From Pseudomonadota bacterium (GTDB taxonomy: Bacteria > Pseudomonadota > Alphaproteobacteria > Sphingomonadales > Sphingomonadaceae), in contig JAEZIO010000025.1 in NCBI GenBank assembly GCA_023436615.1, forward strand, positions 55,443-119,442: a DNA stretch of 64,000 nt, written 5' to 3'. Of the stretch, positions 10,383 to 18,121 are shown in pieces (the stretch's first letter is position 1; each line of letters begins with the position of its first letter). Position numbers and translations under genes: made by a program. The notes under the pieces are model-generated. The model was not told the origin of the DNA, ran no database searches, and saw nothing but the letters and a program-made list of their open reading frames with translations.

Positions 10383-11453
10383 ATGGCCGACAGCGACCTC
10401 CTCGACCAGATCCGTTCAGCGTCTGACCTCCAGGCGCTCGACGCACTGCGGGTCGCAGCGCTCGGCAAATCCGGAAGCATCACCGCCCGATTGAAGTCGC
10501 TCGGAAAGATGAGTCCAGATGAGCGCGCGGCCAAGGCTCCCGAGATCCACGCGCTTCGGGAAGCGGTCACCGAGGCGATAGCGCAGCGCAGGGATGCGCT
10601 CGAACATGCGCAGCTCGAGAAGAGACTCGCGACCGAGCGGCTCGATCTGTCGCTTCCGGCGCCGCACGCCGCCCAGGGCAGCGTCCATCCGGTCAGCCAG
10701 GTGATGGACGAGCTTGCCGAGATCTTCGCCGACCTCGGCTTCGCGGTCGCCGAAGGGCCGGAGATAGAGGACCAATGGCATAACTTCACCGCTCTCAACA
10801 TGCCGGAGTTCCACCCGGCGCGCGCGATGCAGGACACCTTCTATGCCCGTCGGATCGACGGCGACGCTGCGGCCGAAGCCCATGTGCTGCGCACCCACAC
10901 GTCGCCGGTCCAGATCCGCACGATGACGTCGCAGCCGCCGCCGATCAGGACGATCGCGCCCGGCCGTGTCTACCGGTCCGACAGCGACGCCACGCACACG
11001 CCGATGTTCCACCAGATCGAGGGACTGGTGATCGACCGCGCGATTACGATGGGTCATCTGAAGTGGACGCTCGAGACATTCCTCAAGGCCTTCTTCGAGC
11101 GGGACGACGTCGTGCTTCGGATGCGCCCGTCCTATTTCCCGTTCACCGAGCCCTCGGCCGAAGTCGATGTCGGATGGTCGATCGAAAAGGGCCGCCGCGT
11201 GGTCGGCGGCAGCGAAGGGTGGATGGAAGTGCTCGGGTCCGGGATGGTTCACCCGAGCGTGATCGCCAATTGCGGCCTCGATCCCGACGAATGGCAGGGG
11301 TTTGCGTTCGGCACCGGCGTCGACCGCCTCGCAATGCTCAAATATGGCATGGACGACCTGCGCGCCTTTTTCGACGGCGACCTGCGCTGGCTCAAGCATT
11401 ACGGTTTTCGCGCGCTCGACGTTCCCACGCTTTCGGCCGGGATCGGCGCATGA
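10383..11453 (+). CDS. pheS: Phenylalanine-tRNA ligase alpha subunit
   Basis: Catalytic subunit of the tetrameric PheRS, which charges tRNA-Phe. The 356-residue protein has an N-terminal coiled-coil tRNA-binding arm (residues 1-85) and the class II core: FHPARAMQDTF (motif around residue 140), HTSPVQIRTM, GRVYRSDSDATHTPMFHQIEG (motif 2 region) and GFAFGTGVDRLAML (motif 3 near the C-terminus). The ATG at 10383 follows an AAGGATAAGG ribosome binding site. The TGA overlaps the pheT ATG (ATGA), giving coupled translation of the two subunits. Confidence 0.96.
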   Translation: MADSDLLDQIRSASDLQALDALRVAALGKSGSITARLKSLGKMSPDERAAKAPEIHALREAVTEAIAQRRDALEHAQLEKRLATERLDLSLPAPHAAQGSVHPVSQVMDELAEIFADLGFAVAEGPEIEDQWHNFTALNMPEFHPARAMQDTFYARRIDGDAAAEAHVLRTHTSPVQIRTMTSQPPPIRTIAPGRVYRSDSDATHTPMFHQIEGLVIDRAITMGHLKWTLETFLKAFFERDDVVLRMRPSYFPFTEPSAEVDVGWSIEKGRRVVGGSEGWMEVLGSGMVHPSVIANCGLDPDEWQGFAFGTGVDRLAMLKYGMDDLRAFFDGDLRWLKHYGFRALDVPTLSAGIGA

Positions 11454-13801
11454 AATTCTCCCTTTCGTGGCTGAAGGAGCATCTCGACACCGACGCTACC
11501 GCCCAGGCGATCGCCGAGCGCATGACGGCGATCGGGCTGGAGGTGGAGAACCTCGCCAACCCCGCCGAAAGCCTCGCGCCGTTCAGGGTGGCAAAGGTGC
11601 TCACGGCCGAAAAGCACCCTCAGGCCGACAAGCTTCAGGTGCTCACGGTCGACGCCGGCGAAGGCCCGGTCGAGGTGGTCTGCGGCGCGCCCAATGCGCG
11701 CGCCGGCATGCTGGGCGTGTTTGGCGCGCCGGGCACGTACGTCCCCGGAAGCGGCATCACGCTGAAGGTCGCGGCGATCCGCGGCGTCGAGAGCCGCGGC
11801 ATGATGTGCTCGGTGCGCGAGCTCGAGCTCGGCGAGGAACATGACGGCATCATCGAGCTGGCCGGCGATGCGCCGGTCGGCGCCGCTTACGCCGATTACG
11901 CGCAGCTCAACGATCCGGTTTTCGACGTCGCAATCACGCCCGATCGCGCAGATTGCATGGGCGTTCGCGGAATCGCCCGGGACCTTGCCGCCGCCGGCAT
12001 CGGCACTCTGAAGCCGCTGCATGTGCCCGAAGTGCCGGGAACGTTCGCGCCGCCTATCGACATCCGCATCGACGATCCGCAGGGCTGCCCCGCTTTCTAT
12101 GGCCGCGCCATCCGGGGCATCGCGAACGGCAGTTCGCCGGATTGGATGCAGCGCCGGCTGAAGAGCGCGGGGCAGCGGCCGATCTCGGCGGTGGTCGACA
12201 TCACCAACTATGTGATGCTCGACCTCGGTCGGCCGGCCCACGCGTACGACGTTGCGAAGCTCGACCGCGCGCTGGTCGCCAGGCGCGCGCGCGACGGCGA
12301 GACGATGCTCGCGCTCAACGAGAAGGAATATGCGCTCGACCCGTCCGTGACCGTGATCGCGGACGAAAGCGCCGTGCACGACATCGGCGGCATCATGGGC
12401 GGCGAGCATTCGGGCGTGACGGCGGGCACCACGGACGTGATGCTCGAGATCGCTTTTTTCGATCCCTCCCGGATCGCTCGGACCGGGCAGAAGCTCGGAC
12501 TGACCAGCGACGCGCGCAGCCGATTCGAACGCGGCGTCGATCCTGCCTTCCTGGACGATGGACTGGCGATTCTGACCAGGCTCATCCTCGACATTTGCGG
12601 CGGCGAGCCGTCGGAGCCGCTGCTGGTCGGCCAGGCGCCTGTCGAGCGTCGTACGATCGCCTTCGATCCGGGCCGAGCCGCGACATTGGCGGCCCTCGAC
12701 GTTCCCGAAGACCGGCAACGTGCCATCCTGCTGGCTTTGGGCTTCGAGTTCGAGGGCGACTCCACTGTCGTCGTGCCCACGTGGCGGCGTGACGTCGAAG
12801 TGGCGGCCGACCTCGTCGAGGAAGTCGCCCGCATCGAAGGCTACGACCGGATCCCCTCCACGCCCCTCGAGCGTGAACCAGGCGTCGCGGCGCCGACGGC
12901 GACGCGTTCGCAATTGCTCGAACGGCGGGTTCGCCGCGCTGCGGCGGCCCGGGGGCTCAACGAAGCGGTCACCTGGAGCTTCATTTCGGAGGCGGAGGCC
13001 GCGCCGTTCCAGCCGGCGTGGCGCGTCGACAACCCCATCAGCGAGGACATGAAGGTCATGCGGCCGTCGCTTTTGCCCGGTCTGCTGTCCGCGGCGCGGC
13101 GAAATCTCGACCGCGGCGCGACTTCCGTTCGGCTGTTCGAGATCGGACGGCGCTATCTGGCCGACGCCGAGCGGCCGACCGTTTCCTTTGTGCTCGCCGG
13201 GCAACGATCCCCGCGGGACTGGCAAGGCGGCAAGGCGCGCCCCTTCGATGCTTATGACGCGAAGGCGGAAGTGCTTGCGCTGCTCGACGCGGCCGGCGCT
13301 CCAGTTGCGAACTTGCAGGTGTTGGCGGACGCGGGGCCGACCTGGCACCCCGGCCGGTCGGCAAGGCTGGGACTGGGACCGAAGACAATTCTCGCGAGCT
13401 TCGGTGAGGTCCACCCAGGGCTGATCCGGGCGCTTGACGGGCCCGACGGGCTCATCGCGGGAGAAATCTATCTCGACACGATACCCGCATCGCGAAGCAG
13501 CGGCCGCACTCGCCCGGCCTACACGCCCCCCGCGCTGCAGGCGGTGACTCGCGACTTCGCCTTCTTCGTCCCGGGCGACCTTGCCGCCGAGACTATGGAA
13601 CGAGCGATCCGCGGCTCGGACAAGACAGCGATCACCGACGTGCGGCTGTTCGACCGCTTCGAAACGCCCGAAGCGCTGTCATTGGCGTTCGAAGTTACGA
13701 TGCAGCCGGACAGCAAGAGCTTCACCGACGAGGAGCTTGCGGAAATTTCGAGCCGGATCGTCGGCGCTGCGGAAAAGCTCGGGGCGCGGCTGAGAGGCTA
13801 G
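11450..13801 (+). CDS. pheT: Phenylalanine-tRNA ligase beta subunit
   Basis: 783-residue beta subunit with editing and tRNA recognition functions. Domains in order: start MKFSLSWLKEHLD; EMAP-like tRNA-binding domain at about residues 40-150 (VAKVLTAEKHPQADKLQV region); B3/B4 editing domain around 210-370, including GRPAHAYDVAKLD; B5 domain; catalytic-like core; and a C-terminal FDX-ACB anticodon-binding domain (AVTRDFAFFVPGDL onward). The start overlaps the pheS stop by ATGA. An extended in-frame ORF inside pheS is out of the pheS frame and is not coding. The stop overlaps the convergent plsC stop by 4 bp. Confidence 0.96.
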   Translation: MKFSLSWLKEHLDTDATAQAIAERMTAIGLEVENLANPAESLAPFRVAKVLTAEKHPQADKLQVLTVDAGEGPVEVVCGAPNARAGMLGVFGAPGTYVPGSGITLKVAAIRGVESRGMMCSVRELELGEEHDGIIELAGDAPVGAAYADYAQLNDPVFDVAITPDRADCMGVRGIARDLAAAGIGTLKPLHVPEVPGTFAPPIDIRIDDPQGCPAFYGRAIRGIANGSSPDWMQRRLKSAGQRPISAVVDITNYVMLDLGRPAHAYDVAKLDRALVARRARDGETMLALNEKEYALDPSVTVIADESAVHDIGGIMGGEHSGVTAGTTDVMLEIAFFDPSRIARTGQKLGLTSDARSRFERGVDPAFLDDGLAILTRLILDICGGEPSEPLLVGQAPVERRTIAFDPGRAATLAALDVPEDRQRAILLALGFEFEGDSTVVVPTWRRDVEVAADLVEEVARIEGYDRIPSTPLEREPGVAAPTATRSQLLERRVRRAAAARGLNEAVTWSFISEAEAAPFQPAWRVDNPISEDMKVMRPSLLPGLLSAARRNLDRGATSVRLFEIGRRYLADAERPTVSFVLAGQRSPRDWQGGKARPFDAYDAKAEVLALLDAAGAPVANLQVLADAGPTWHPGRSARLGLGPKTILASFGEVHPGLIRALDGPDGLIAGEIYLDTIPASRSSGRTRPAYTPPALQAVTRDFAFFVPGDLAAETMERAIRGSDKTAITDVRLFDRFETPEALSLAFEVTMQPDSKSFTDEELAEISSRIVGAAEKLGARLRG

Positions 13802-14481
13802 GTCGCGAGCTCGTTTATCGCGGCGTGGACCCGCGCCTCGATGTCCTCGCGCTTCAACCCTGGCGGGATCGTTTCGCCGATCTTGAAGTGGACGATGCCC
13901 GAGCGCTTGAGGAGCCCGCGTCCCCACAGGCGACCGCTGTCCACGGCAATCGGAACGACCGGCAGCCCGAGCGCCCGGTAGAGGCCGGCGAAGCCGGGCC
14001 GAAGCGACGGCGTCGCGCCATGCGGGACCCGCGTTCCTTCGGGGTAGATGAGGACGGCACGGCCTGCCGCTGCGGCCTCGCGCCCGGCCGCCATCATCCG
14101 CCGAAGGGCCTTCGACCCTGCGCTGCGATCGACGGGTATGACGCCATAGCGTCGAGTCAGCCAACCGAAGAACGGGATTTCGGAAAGCTCGCGCTTAAGG
14201 ACGATGACCGGCGCGTCGGCAAGCCGCACCATCTCCAGCGTCTCGTACATCGACTCGTGCTTGACCGCGACCAGGACGGCCCCGGCAGGGATCGTGCCCG
14301 ACACCTCCGATCCGATTCCAAGCAAGATGCGCGCAAGCTCATGATGGAAGCCCGTCCAGCTCCGCACGAGCGATCGCGTGGCTCCGGGTCCGAACGCGGT
14401 CGCCACGATGCCGGCCACGACGAACGCGGCGGTCGCTGGGTAGAAGATCAGCGCGTAGGCAAGCGAGCGTATGAGCTGCAC
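13798..14481 (-). CDS. plsC: 1-acyl-sn-glycerol-3-phosphate acyltransferase (PlsC-like)
   Basis: Transfers an acyl chain to lysophosphatidate in membrane phospholipid synthesis; inner-membrane anchored. 227 residues with an N-terminal hydrophobic helix (residues 5-30). The acyltransferase motif I position reads KHESMYE, i.e. HX4E instead of the classical HX4D. Motif III is YPEGTR (about residue 145), and motif IV lies around LPVVPIAVDSG. Last gene of the ftsE-ftsX-ydcF-plsC run, 3 bp after ydcF. The HX4E form has diverged from the textbook motif, so exact substrate preference is not claimed. Confidence 0.9.
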   Translation of the reverse strand: MQLIRSLAYALIFYPATAAFVVAGIVATAFGPGATRSLVRSWTGFHHELARILLGIGSEVSGTIPAGAVLVAVKHESMYETLEMVRLADAPVIVLKRELSEIPFFGWLTRRYGVIPVDRSAGSKALRRMMAAGREAAAAGRAVLIYPEGTRVPHGATPSLRPGFAGLYRALGLPVVPIAVDSGRLWGRGLLKRSGIVHFKIGETIPPGLKREDIEARVHAAINELAT

Positions 14482-14484
14482 CGC

Positions 14485-15015
14485 TCAGATCTCGAACAAG
14501 ACCGCGATCCGCCGGAGCAGATATTTGTTGTACTCGCTGAACAGCGTCATCAGCGGCGGCTGCGTTTTCACCGCGTCCGGGACGATTTCGTATTTGGCGC
14601 CGAGAACCCGCCTGAACTCATAGCGCGCGCGCCGCATGTGCCAGTCGCTCGTGATCAACCGAAGCGATCGGTAGCCGCGCTTGTCGAGCCAGCGCTTGGC
14701 CTCCTCGGCATTCGAGCGCGTGTCGACGGATTCGCTTCCAAGATCGACGCAGCAATTCACCAGCTTCGCCTGCCCGCCGAGCCTTCGGATCAGATCGGGC
14801 TTGGTCACCGACGGATCCGCCCCCGCGATGAGCAGCCGCTTCGCCTGCCGGCGGGCGAGCACCTCCATGCCATGTTCTATACGGCCGCTGCCGCCGGTGA
14901 TGACGACTGCCGCGTCCGCTCTCGCGCCATCCGCCGGCCCGCCCAGCGTCACCGAGAAGACGATGAAGGCGAGCAGGTAGAGCATGAGGACGACGGAGAA
15001 GAAGCGGACGATCAT
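14485..15015 (-). CDS. YdcF family protein (DUF218)
   Basis: A 176-residue protein of the DUF218/YdcF fold. An N-terminal signal anchor (residues 3-25) is followed by AAVVITGGSGRIEHGMEVL, containing the conserved TGG, then RSNAEEAKRWL and LITSDWHMRRARYEFRRVLG with the family histidine-arginine segment. Relatives include ElyC/SanA-type envelope proteins, but the biochemical role is not settled. The ATG at 15015 overlaps the ftsX stop (ATGA), which sets the start; a longer in-frame ORF lies antisense-like inside ftsX and is rejected. Confidence 0.87.
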   Translation of the reverse strand: MIVRFFSVVLMLYLLAFIVFSVTLGGPADGARADAAVVITGGSGRIEHGMEVLARRQAKRLLIAGADPSVTKPDLIRRLGGQAKLVNCCVDLGSESVDTRSNAEEAKRWLDKRGYRSLRLITSDWHMRRARYEFRRVLGAKYEIVPDAVKTQPPLMTLFSEYNKYLLRRIAVLFEI

Positions 15016-15890
15016 AGGCTCGACCGCAATGCCCTGAGCAGAGTCGTGCGTGCAACCGCAACGGCCAGGGCGACGGCCGCCAAGGGAATGAGCCCGAGGA
15101 TAATCATGTCCCGCGGCCGCAGCGGGGCGGCCCCGGCGAAGTCGGCGGACACAGCGGCAATGCCGCCGCCGATGACCAGAAGCGCCGCGAGCGCTGCAAG
15201 AGCGCCGGCGACGGCGCCGGCGATCGCGTCGACCGCGATCTTTCGCTCGAACAGGCGCGTCACCTGGACGTCCGTCGCACCAATGCCGTGCATGATCTCG
15301 ACCGTCGGCCGATGGGTGTCGAGCGCGCCCCGCGAAGCCAGGACGACGGCAGCACCCGCCGCGGCCGCCATGAGCAGGACGAGCGAGACCGCCAGCCATT
15401 GCATTCCCGCGATCGATGCCAGGAGCGGCTTCAGCTCCGCGCCTTCCGCGACCAGCCGGACTTCCGGAAGGGCCTGTCGCGCGCGCGCTTCGATCGCCGC
15501 GACATTCGTTCGCGGCTCAAGCTCGAGCGTGATCAGCGCGGGCACCGGCAGGTCGGCGCTGGACGCCGCTTCGCCCAGCCAGCGCTCGAGCGTCTGCCGC
15601 ATCTCCTGCTCCGGCACCGCCGTCGCCTTCCGCACTCCGGCCGCCGACTTGGCGACCGCCAGGACTTTCGGAAGCTGCGCGACCGATGCGGCGGGGATTT
15701 CGATGACGTACCGGTTCTCAGCGCCGCTGGCGACGAGGGCGGCTGCATTCGCGAGCGCCAGCCCGGCCGCCGCGACGATGATGGTGACGAAAGTCATGAT
15801 CGCCATCAGCGCAACGGTGGGGGCATGGAGCTTCTCCGCCGGGAGCAGCCGCGAATCTGCGCCGCGTGCTAATATCCGGTCGAGGTTCAT
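15012..15890 (-). CDS. ftsX: Cell division protein FtsX (ABC permease-like)
   Basis: 292-residue inner-membrane protein of the FtsEX complex, which couples ATP hydrolysis at the division septum to peptidoglycan hydrolase activation. It has an N-terminal cytoplasmic tail, a first transmembrane helix at about residues 25-55, an extracytoplasmic domain of roughly 110 residues, then three further helices, including LAVSLVLLMAAAAGAAVVL and IAGAVAGALAALAALLVIGG. It overlaps ftsE by 4 bp and ydcF by 4 bp, so the operon is tightly coupled. Confidence 0.9.
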   Translation of the reverse strand: MNLDRILARGADSRLLPAEKLHAPTVALMAIMTFVTIIVAAAGLALANAAALVASGAENRYVIEIPAASVAQLPKVLAVAKSAAGVRKATAVPEQEMRQTLERWLGEAASSADLPVPALITLELEPRTNVAAIEARARQALPEVRLVAEGAELKPLLASIAGMQWLAVSLVLLMAAAAGAAVVLASRGALDTHRPTVEIMHGIGATDVQVTRLFERKIAVDAIAGAVAGALAALAALLVIGGGIAAVSADFAGAAPLRPRDMIILGLIPLAAVALAVAVARTTLLRALRSSL

Positions 15891-16606
15891 GGCCGCGCTC
15901 CGCGCCGATCCATTCGCGGCGGGTTGCGAAGCGAGCCCGTCGGGTCGACCAGCGCGCCGCCGTCGAGCCGCATCAGCTCGGCACCGGGATTGGCGGCGAT
16001 CAGTCCAAGGTCGTGCGTGGCTACGACGATCGTGGTGCCCAGCCCGTTCAGCGCGTTGAACAGGTGCAGTAGCCGCTTGGCCATCTCCGCATCGACATTG
16101 CCGGTCGGTTCGTCGGCGACGAGCAGCTCCGGCTGGCTGATCACGGCACGGGCGATCGCGACGCGCTGCTGCTCGCCGCCCGAAAGCGTCGCTGGCCGCG
16201 CCCCCGCGCGATCGCCGAGCCCGACCCAGTCGAGCATTTCGCGCACAGCGGAGTGGATTTCTCCCTCCTCCCGGCCGGCTATGCGGAGCGGGAGCGCGAC
16301 ATTGTCATAGGCGGATAGGTGGCGGATCAGCCGGAAGTCCTGGAACACTACGCCGATCCGTCGGCGCAGATCGGGAAATTCCTCGCGCGGCGCGTCGCTC
16401 AGATCGCGCCCGAACAGCCGTATCCGGCCGCGGGTCGGGCGCTGCGCAAGATAGAGCAATTTCAGAAGGGACGTCTTGCCCGCTCCGGACGCGCCGGTGA
16501 GAAAATAGAAGCGTCCCGCCGACAGCGTGAAGTCGAGGTCCCGCAGCACCTCCGCGCCCGTGCCGTAGCGCAGCCCGACGCTTTCGAATTGGACGATAGC
16601 CGTCAG
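15887..16606 (-). CDS. ftsE: Cell division ATP-binding protein FtsE
   Basis: ABC ATPase partner of FtsX. Walker A is GASGAGKTS (about residue 37), the signature is LSGGEQQRVAIARA, Walker B is LLVADEPTGNVD, and the switch histidine is in VATHD. The start is unusual: family members begin about ten residues before the strand FESVGLRYG, but no ATG, GTG or TTG lies there. A CTG at 16606 sits 5 bp after a strong GGGAGGG ribosome binding site and gives that N-terminus. The nearest conventional in-frame start is TTG at 16657, which has no good ribosome binding site and adds 17 arginine-rich residues. Confidence 0.88.
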   Translation of the reverse strand: MTAIVQFESVGLRYGTGAEVLRDLDFTLSAGRFYFLTGASGAGKTSLLKLLYLAQRPTRGRIRLFGRDLSDAPREEFPDLRRRIGVVFQDFRLIRHLSAYDNVALPLRIAGREEGEIHSAVREMLDWVGLGDRAGARPATLSGGEQQRVAIARAVISQPELLVADEPTGNVDAEMAKRLLHLFNALNGLGTTIVVATHDLGLIAANPGAELMRLDGGALVDPTGSLRNPPRMDRRGARP

Positions 16607-16707
16607 AGGTCCCTCCCGCCTTGCCGGACTTCTTGCATGAGGCCGCCGCCTTGCCAACGCCTCGGCATTCCTGTTTACCCGGGGCCGTTAGCGGGAGCGT
16701 TCAGCAC

Positions 16708-17514
16708 ATGATCCTGACTTGCCCGTCGTGCGGGACGCAATATGCGGTCAAAGACGGGGCTATCCCCGAGGGCGGCCGCAAGGTTCGCTGCGCGTCATGC
16801 GGCCACAGCTGGCATCAGGATCCTCCGGCCGACGCGCTCGGCCAAGAGTCTACGCCTGTTGCGTCCGCCGAGCCCGCCGAGCCCGCCGAGCCCGCCGAGC
16901 CCGCTTGGACCGCGGAAGAACCAGCGGACCCGATCGCTACCGACGCGCACCTGGTCGAAGAACCAACGTCCGTGCCGCTGCCGCCACCGGGCGCCGAGAC
17001 GTGGGCCGAAACCGGCGGCGGTGAGGACGACTGGAACCCGGCCGACGAAATCCCCGACGCGGAAGAGATCGAGATCGCCGAAAGCGAGACTGGGGCGGAC
17101 CGCAGGCGCAACTGGCGGATGATGCTCCTGGTCGGCCTTTTGGTCGTTGTGGCCATTGTTGCCGCTCTGTGGTTTCTTGCGCCGGACTCGCTGCGCCAGC
17201 AGGTCGGATTAGCGGCGGCGTCCGCGACGCCCCTCCAGATCGCAGCGGGCACGCCCGAGCGGCAGAAGCTGGCGAGTGGAAACGAACTGGTCGTGGTCAG
17301 CGGCCGAGTCATCAATCCCAGCGGGACCGAACAGCCGGTGCCGCCGATCGAGGCTCAGCTTCGCGACAGCTCTGGCCGAGTGCTTTATTCGTGGACGATC
17401 GCTCCCCCAACACGGACCCTGCCGCCGGGCGGCAGCGCAACGTTCAACAGCGCTGAGATGGACGTGCCCGCAAGCGGTGCCGATTCAACGGTGACGCTCA
17501 GCCTGAAAGGCTGA
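16708..17514 (+). CDS. Zinc-ribbon (MJ0042-type) membrane protein with DUF3426-like domain
   Basis: 268-residue protein. It begins MILTCPSCGTQYAV and has a second CxxC (VRCASCGHSW), together an MJ0042 zinc ribbon at residues 1-38. An acidic, Pro/Ala-rich linker follows with a four-fold Ala-Glu-Pro repeat. A transmembrane helix lies at about residues 134-156, and an extracytoplasmic beta-domain of the DUF3426 type (GRVINPSG, LPPGGSATF) at 185-268. Function is unknown. The ATG at 16708 follows GGGAG and places the zinc ribbon at the extreme N-terminus, as in the family. Divergent from ftsE. Confidence 0.85.
   Translation: MILTCPSCGTQYAVKDGAIPEGGRKVRCASCGHSWHQDPPADALGQESTPVASAEPAEPAEPAEPAWTAEEPADPIATDAHLVEEPTSVPLPPPGAETWAETGGGEDDWNPADEIPDAEEIEIAESETGADRRRNWRMMLLVGLLVVVAIVAALWFLAPDSLRQQVGLAAASATPLQIAAGTPERQKLASGNELVVVSGRVINPSGTEQPVPPIEAQLRDSSGRVLYSWTIAPPTRTLPPGGSATFNSAEMDVPASGADSTVTLSLKG
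16867..16902 (+). repeat. 9-bp tandem repeat, four copies (Ala-Glu-Pro)
   Basis: GCCGAGCCC is repeated four times without mismatch inside the linker of the zinc-ribbon protein, encoding (AEP)4. Being a multiple of three, copy-number change would lengthen or shorten the linker without a frameshift. Confidence 0.9.
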
Positions 17515-17518
17515 AGCA

Positions 17519-17740
17519 TCAGCGGAATTCGATCAGCCTGACCGTCTGCTGGCTGCCGTCCGCCGCGGAAACCCGGGTTTCGCGGACAACTGCCGTTTCC
17601 GGGACCGTACGGGCGTCGATCCTCACGCCGCGGACGATCTGCACGGTCGCGATTGCCTCCACCACTGCACCGCGCCGCGCGTCCGGCGCCGTCGGGGCGG
17701 TCGGGCCGGCTAGGGCCGCGGCAAGGAGCAGGAGCGACAT
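17519..17740 (-). CDS. Small hypothetical secreted protein
   Basis: 73 residues: a short hydrophobic leader (MSLLLLAAALA) that may be a signal peptide, then a Pro/Ala hinge and a beta-like valine-rich tail (VEAIATVQIVRGVRIDARTV). No family is recognised. It converges on the zinc-ribbon gene with stop codons 5 bp apart. Support comes from codon structure, a plausible export signal and fit in the gap; translation is not proven. Confidence 0.5.
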   Translation of the reverse strand: MSLLLLAAALAGPTAPTAPDARRGAVVEAIATVQIVRGVRIDARTVPETAVVRETRVSAADGSQQTVRLIEFR

Positions 17741-17902
17741 GATCCAGCCGTCTAACGCCGCTGCGGCGCAATGGTAAACAGGTCGTTAAGACCCTGTCCC
17801 GATACGGGACGCGTGCGCCGCCATTGCGCGGCGTGAATCGCTTTGATAGAGGCGCAGCCGCTTGCCAGGCGCGACGGCTCAGGCCGTCGATTTCATGCAC
17901 GT

Positions 17903-17989
17903 GCGGTCGTGGCGGAACTGGTAGACGCGCAGCGTTGAGGTCGCTGTGGCCGAAAGGCCGTGGAAGTTCGAGTCTTCTCGACCGCACCA
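17903..17989 (+). tRNA. tRNA-Leu (anticodon GAG), CCA encoded
   Basis: 87 bases. The 7-bp acceptor stem is GCGGTCG with CGACCGC, the D-arm contains the GG of AACTGGTAGACG, the anticodon loop is TTGAGGT with anticodon GAG, the long class II variable arm is TGGCCGAAAGGCCG, the T-loop is TTCGAGTCT, and the 3' ACCA is encoded. The long variable arm and GAG identify a leucine tRNA. Stands alone; 162 bp upstream and 132 bp downstream hold no supported gene. Confidence 0.95.
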
Positions 17990-18121
17990 GCATCCAATTG
18001 GAATCCCCCCTGCCGCCTCGATTGGTTCCCGATCCCCTCGGCGCATTACGCATGATCACGCCGCGTTTCGTGCTGCGACTGCGTCGCAACAGCATCAGAG
18101 GGCCGAAGTCGCCTTAGACGA

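Noticed and set aside
11399..13414. 671-codon open frame on the minus strand
   Set aside because: Antisense to pheT.
13825..16059. 744-codon open frame on the plus strand
   Set aside because: It is antisense to plsC, ydcF and ftsX, which have clear domains; such long shadows are common in high-GC DNA.
18079..18093. Hairpin TGCGACTGCGTCGCA after tRNA-Leu as a terminator
   Set aside because: No T-run follows and the loop is only three bases; not convincing.
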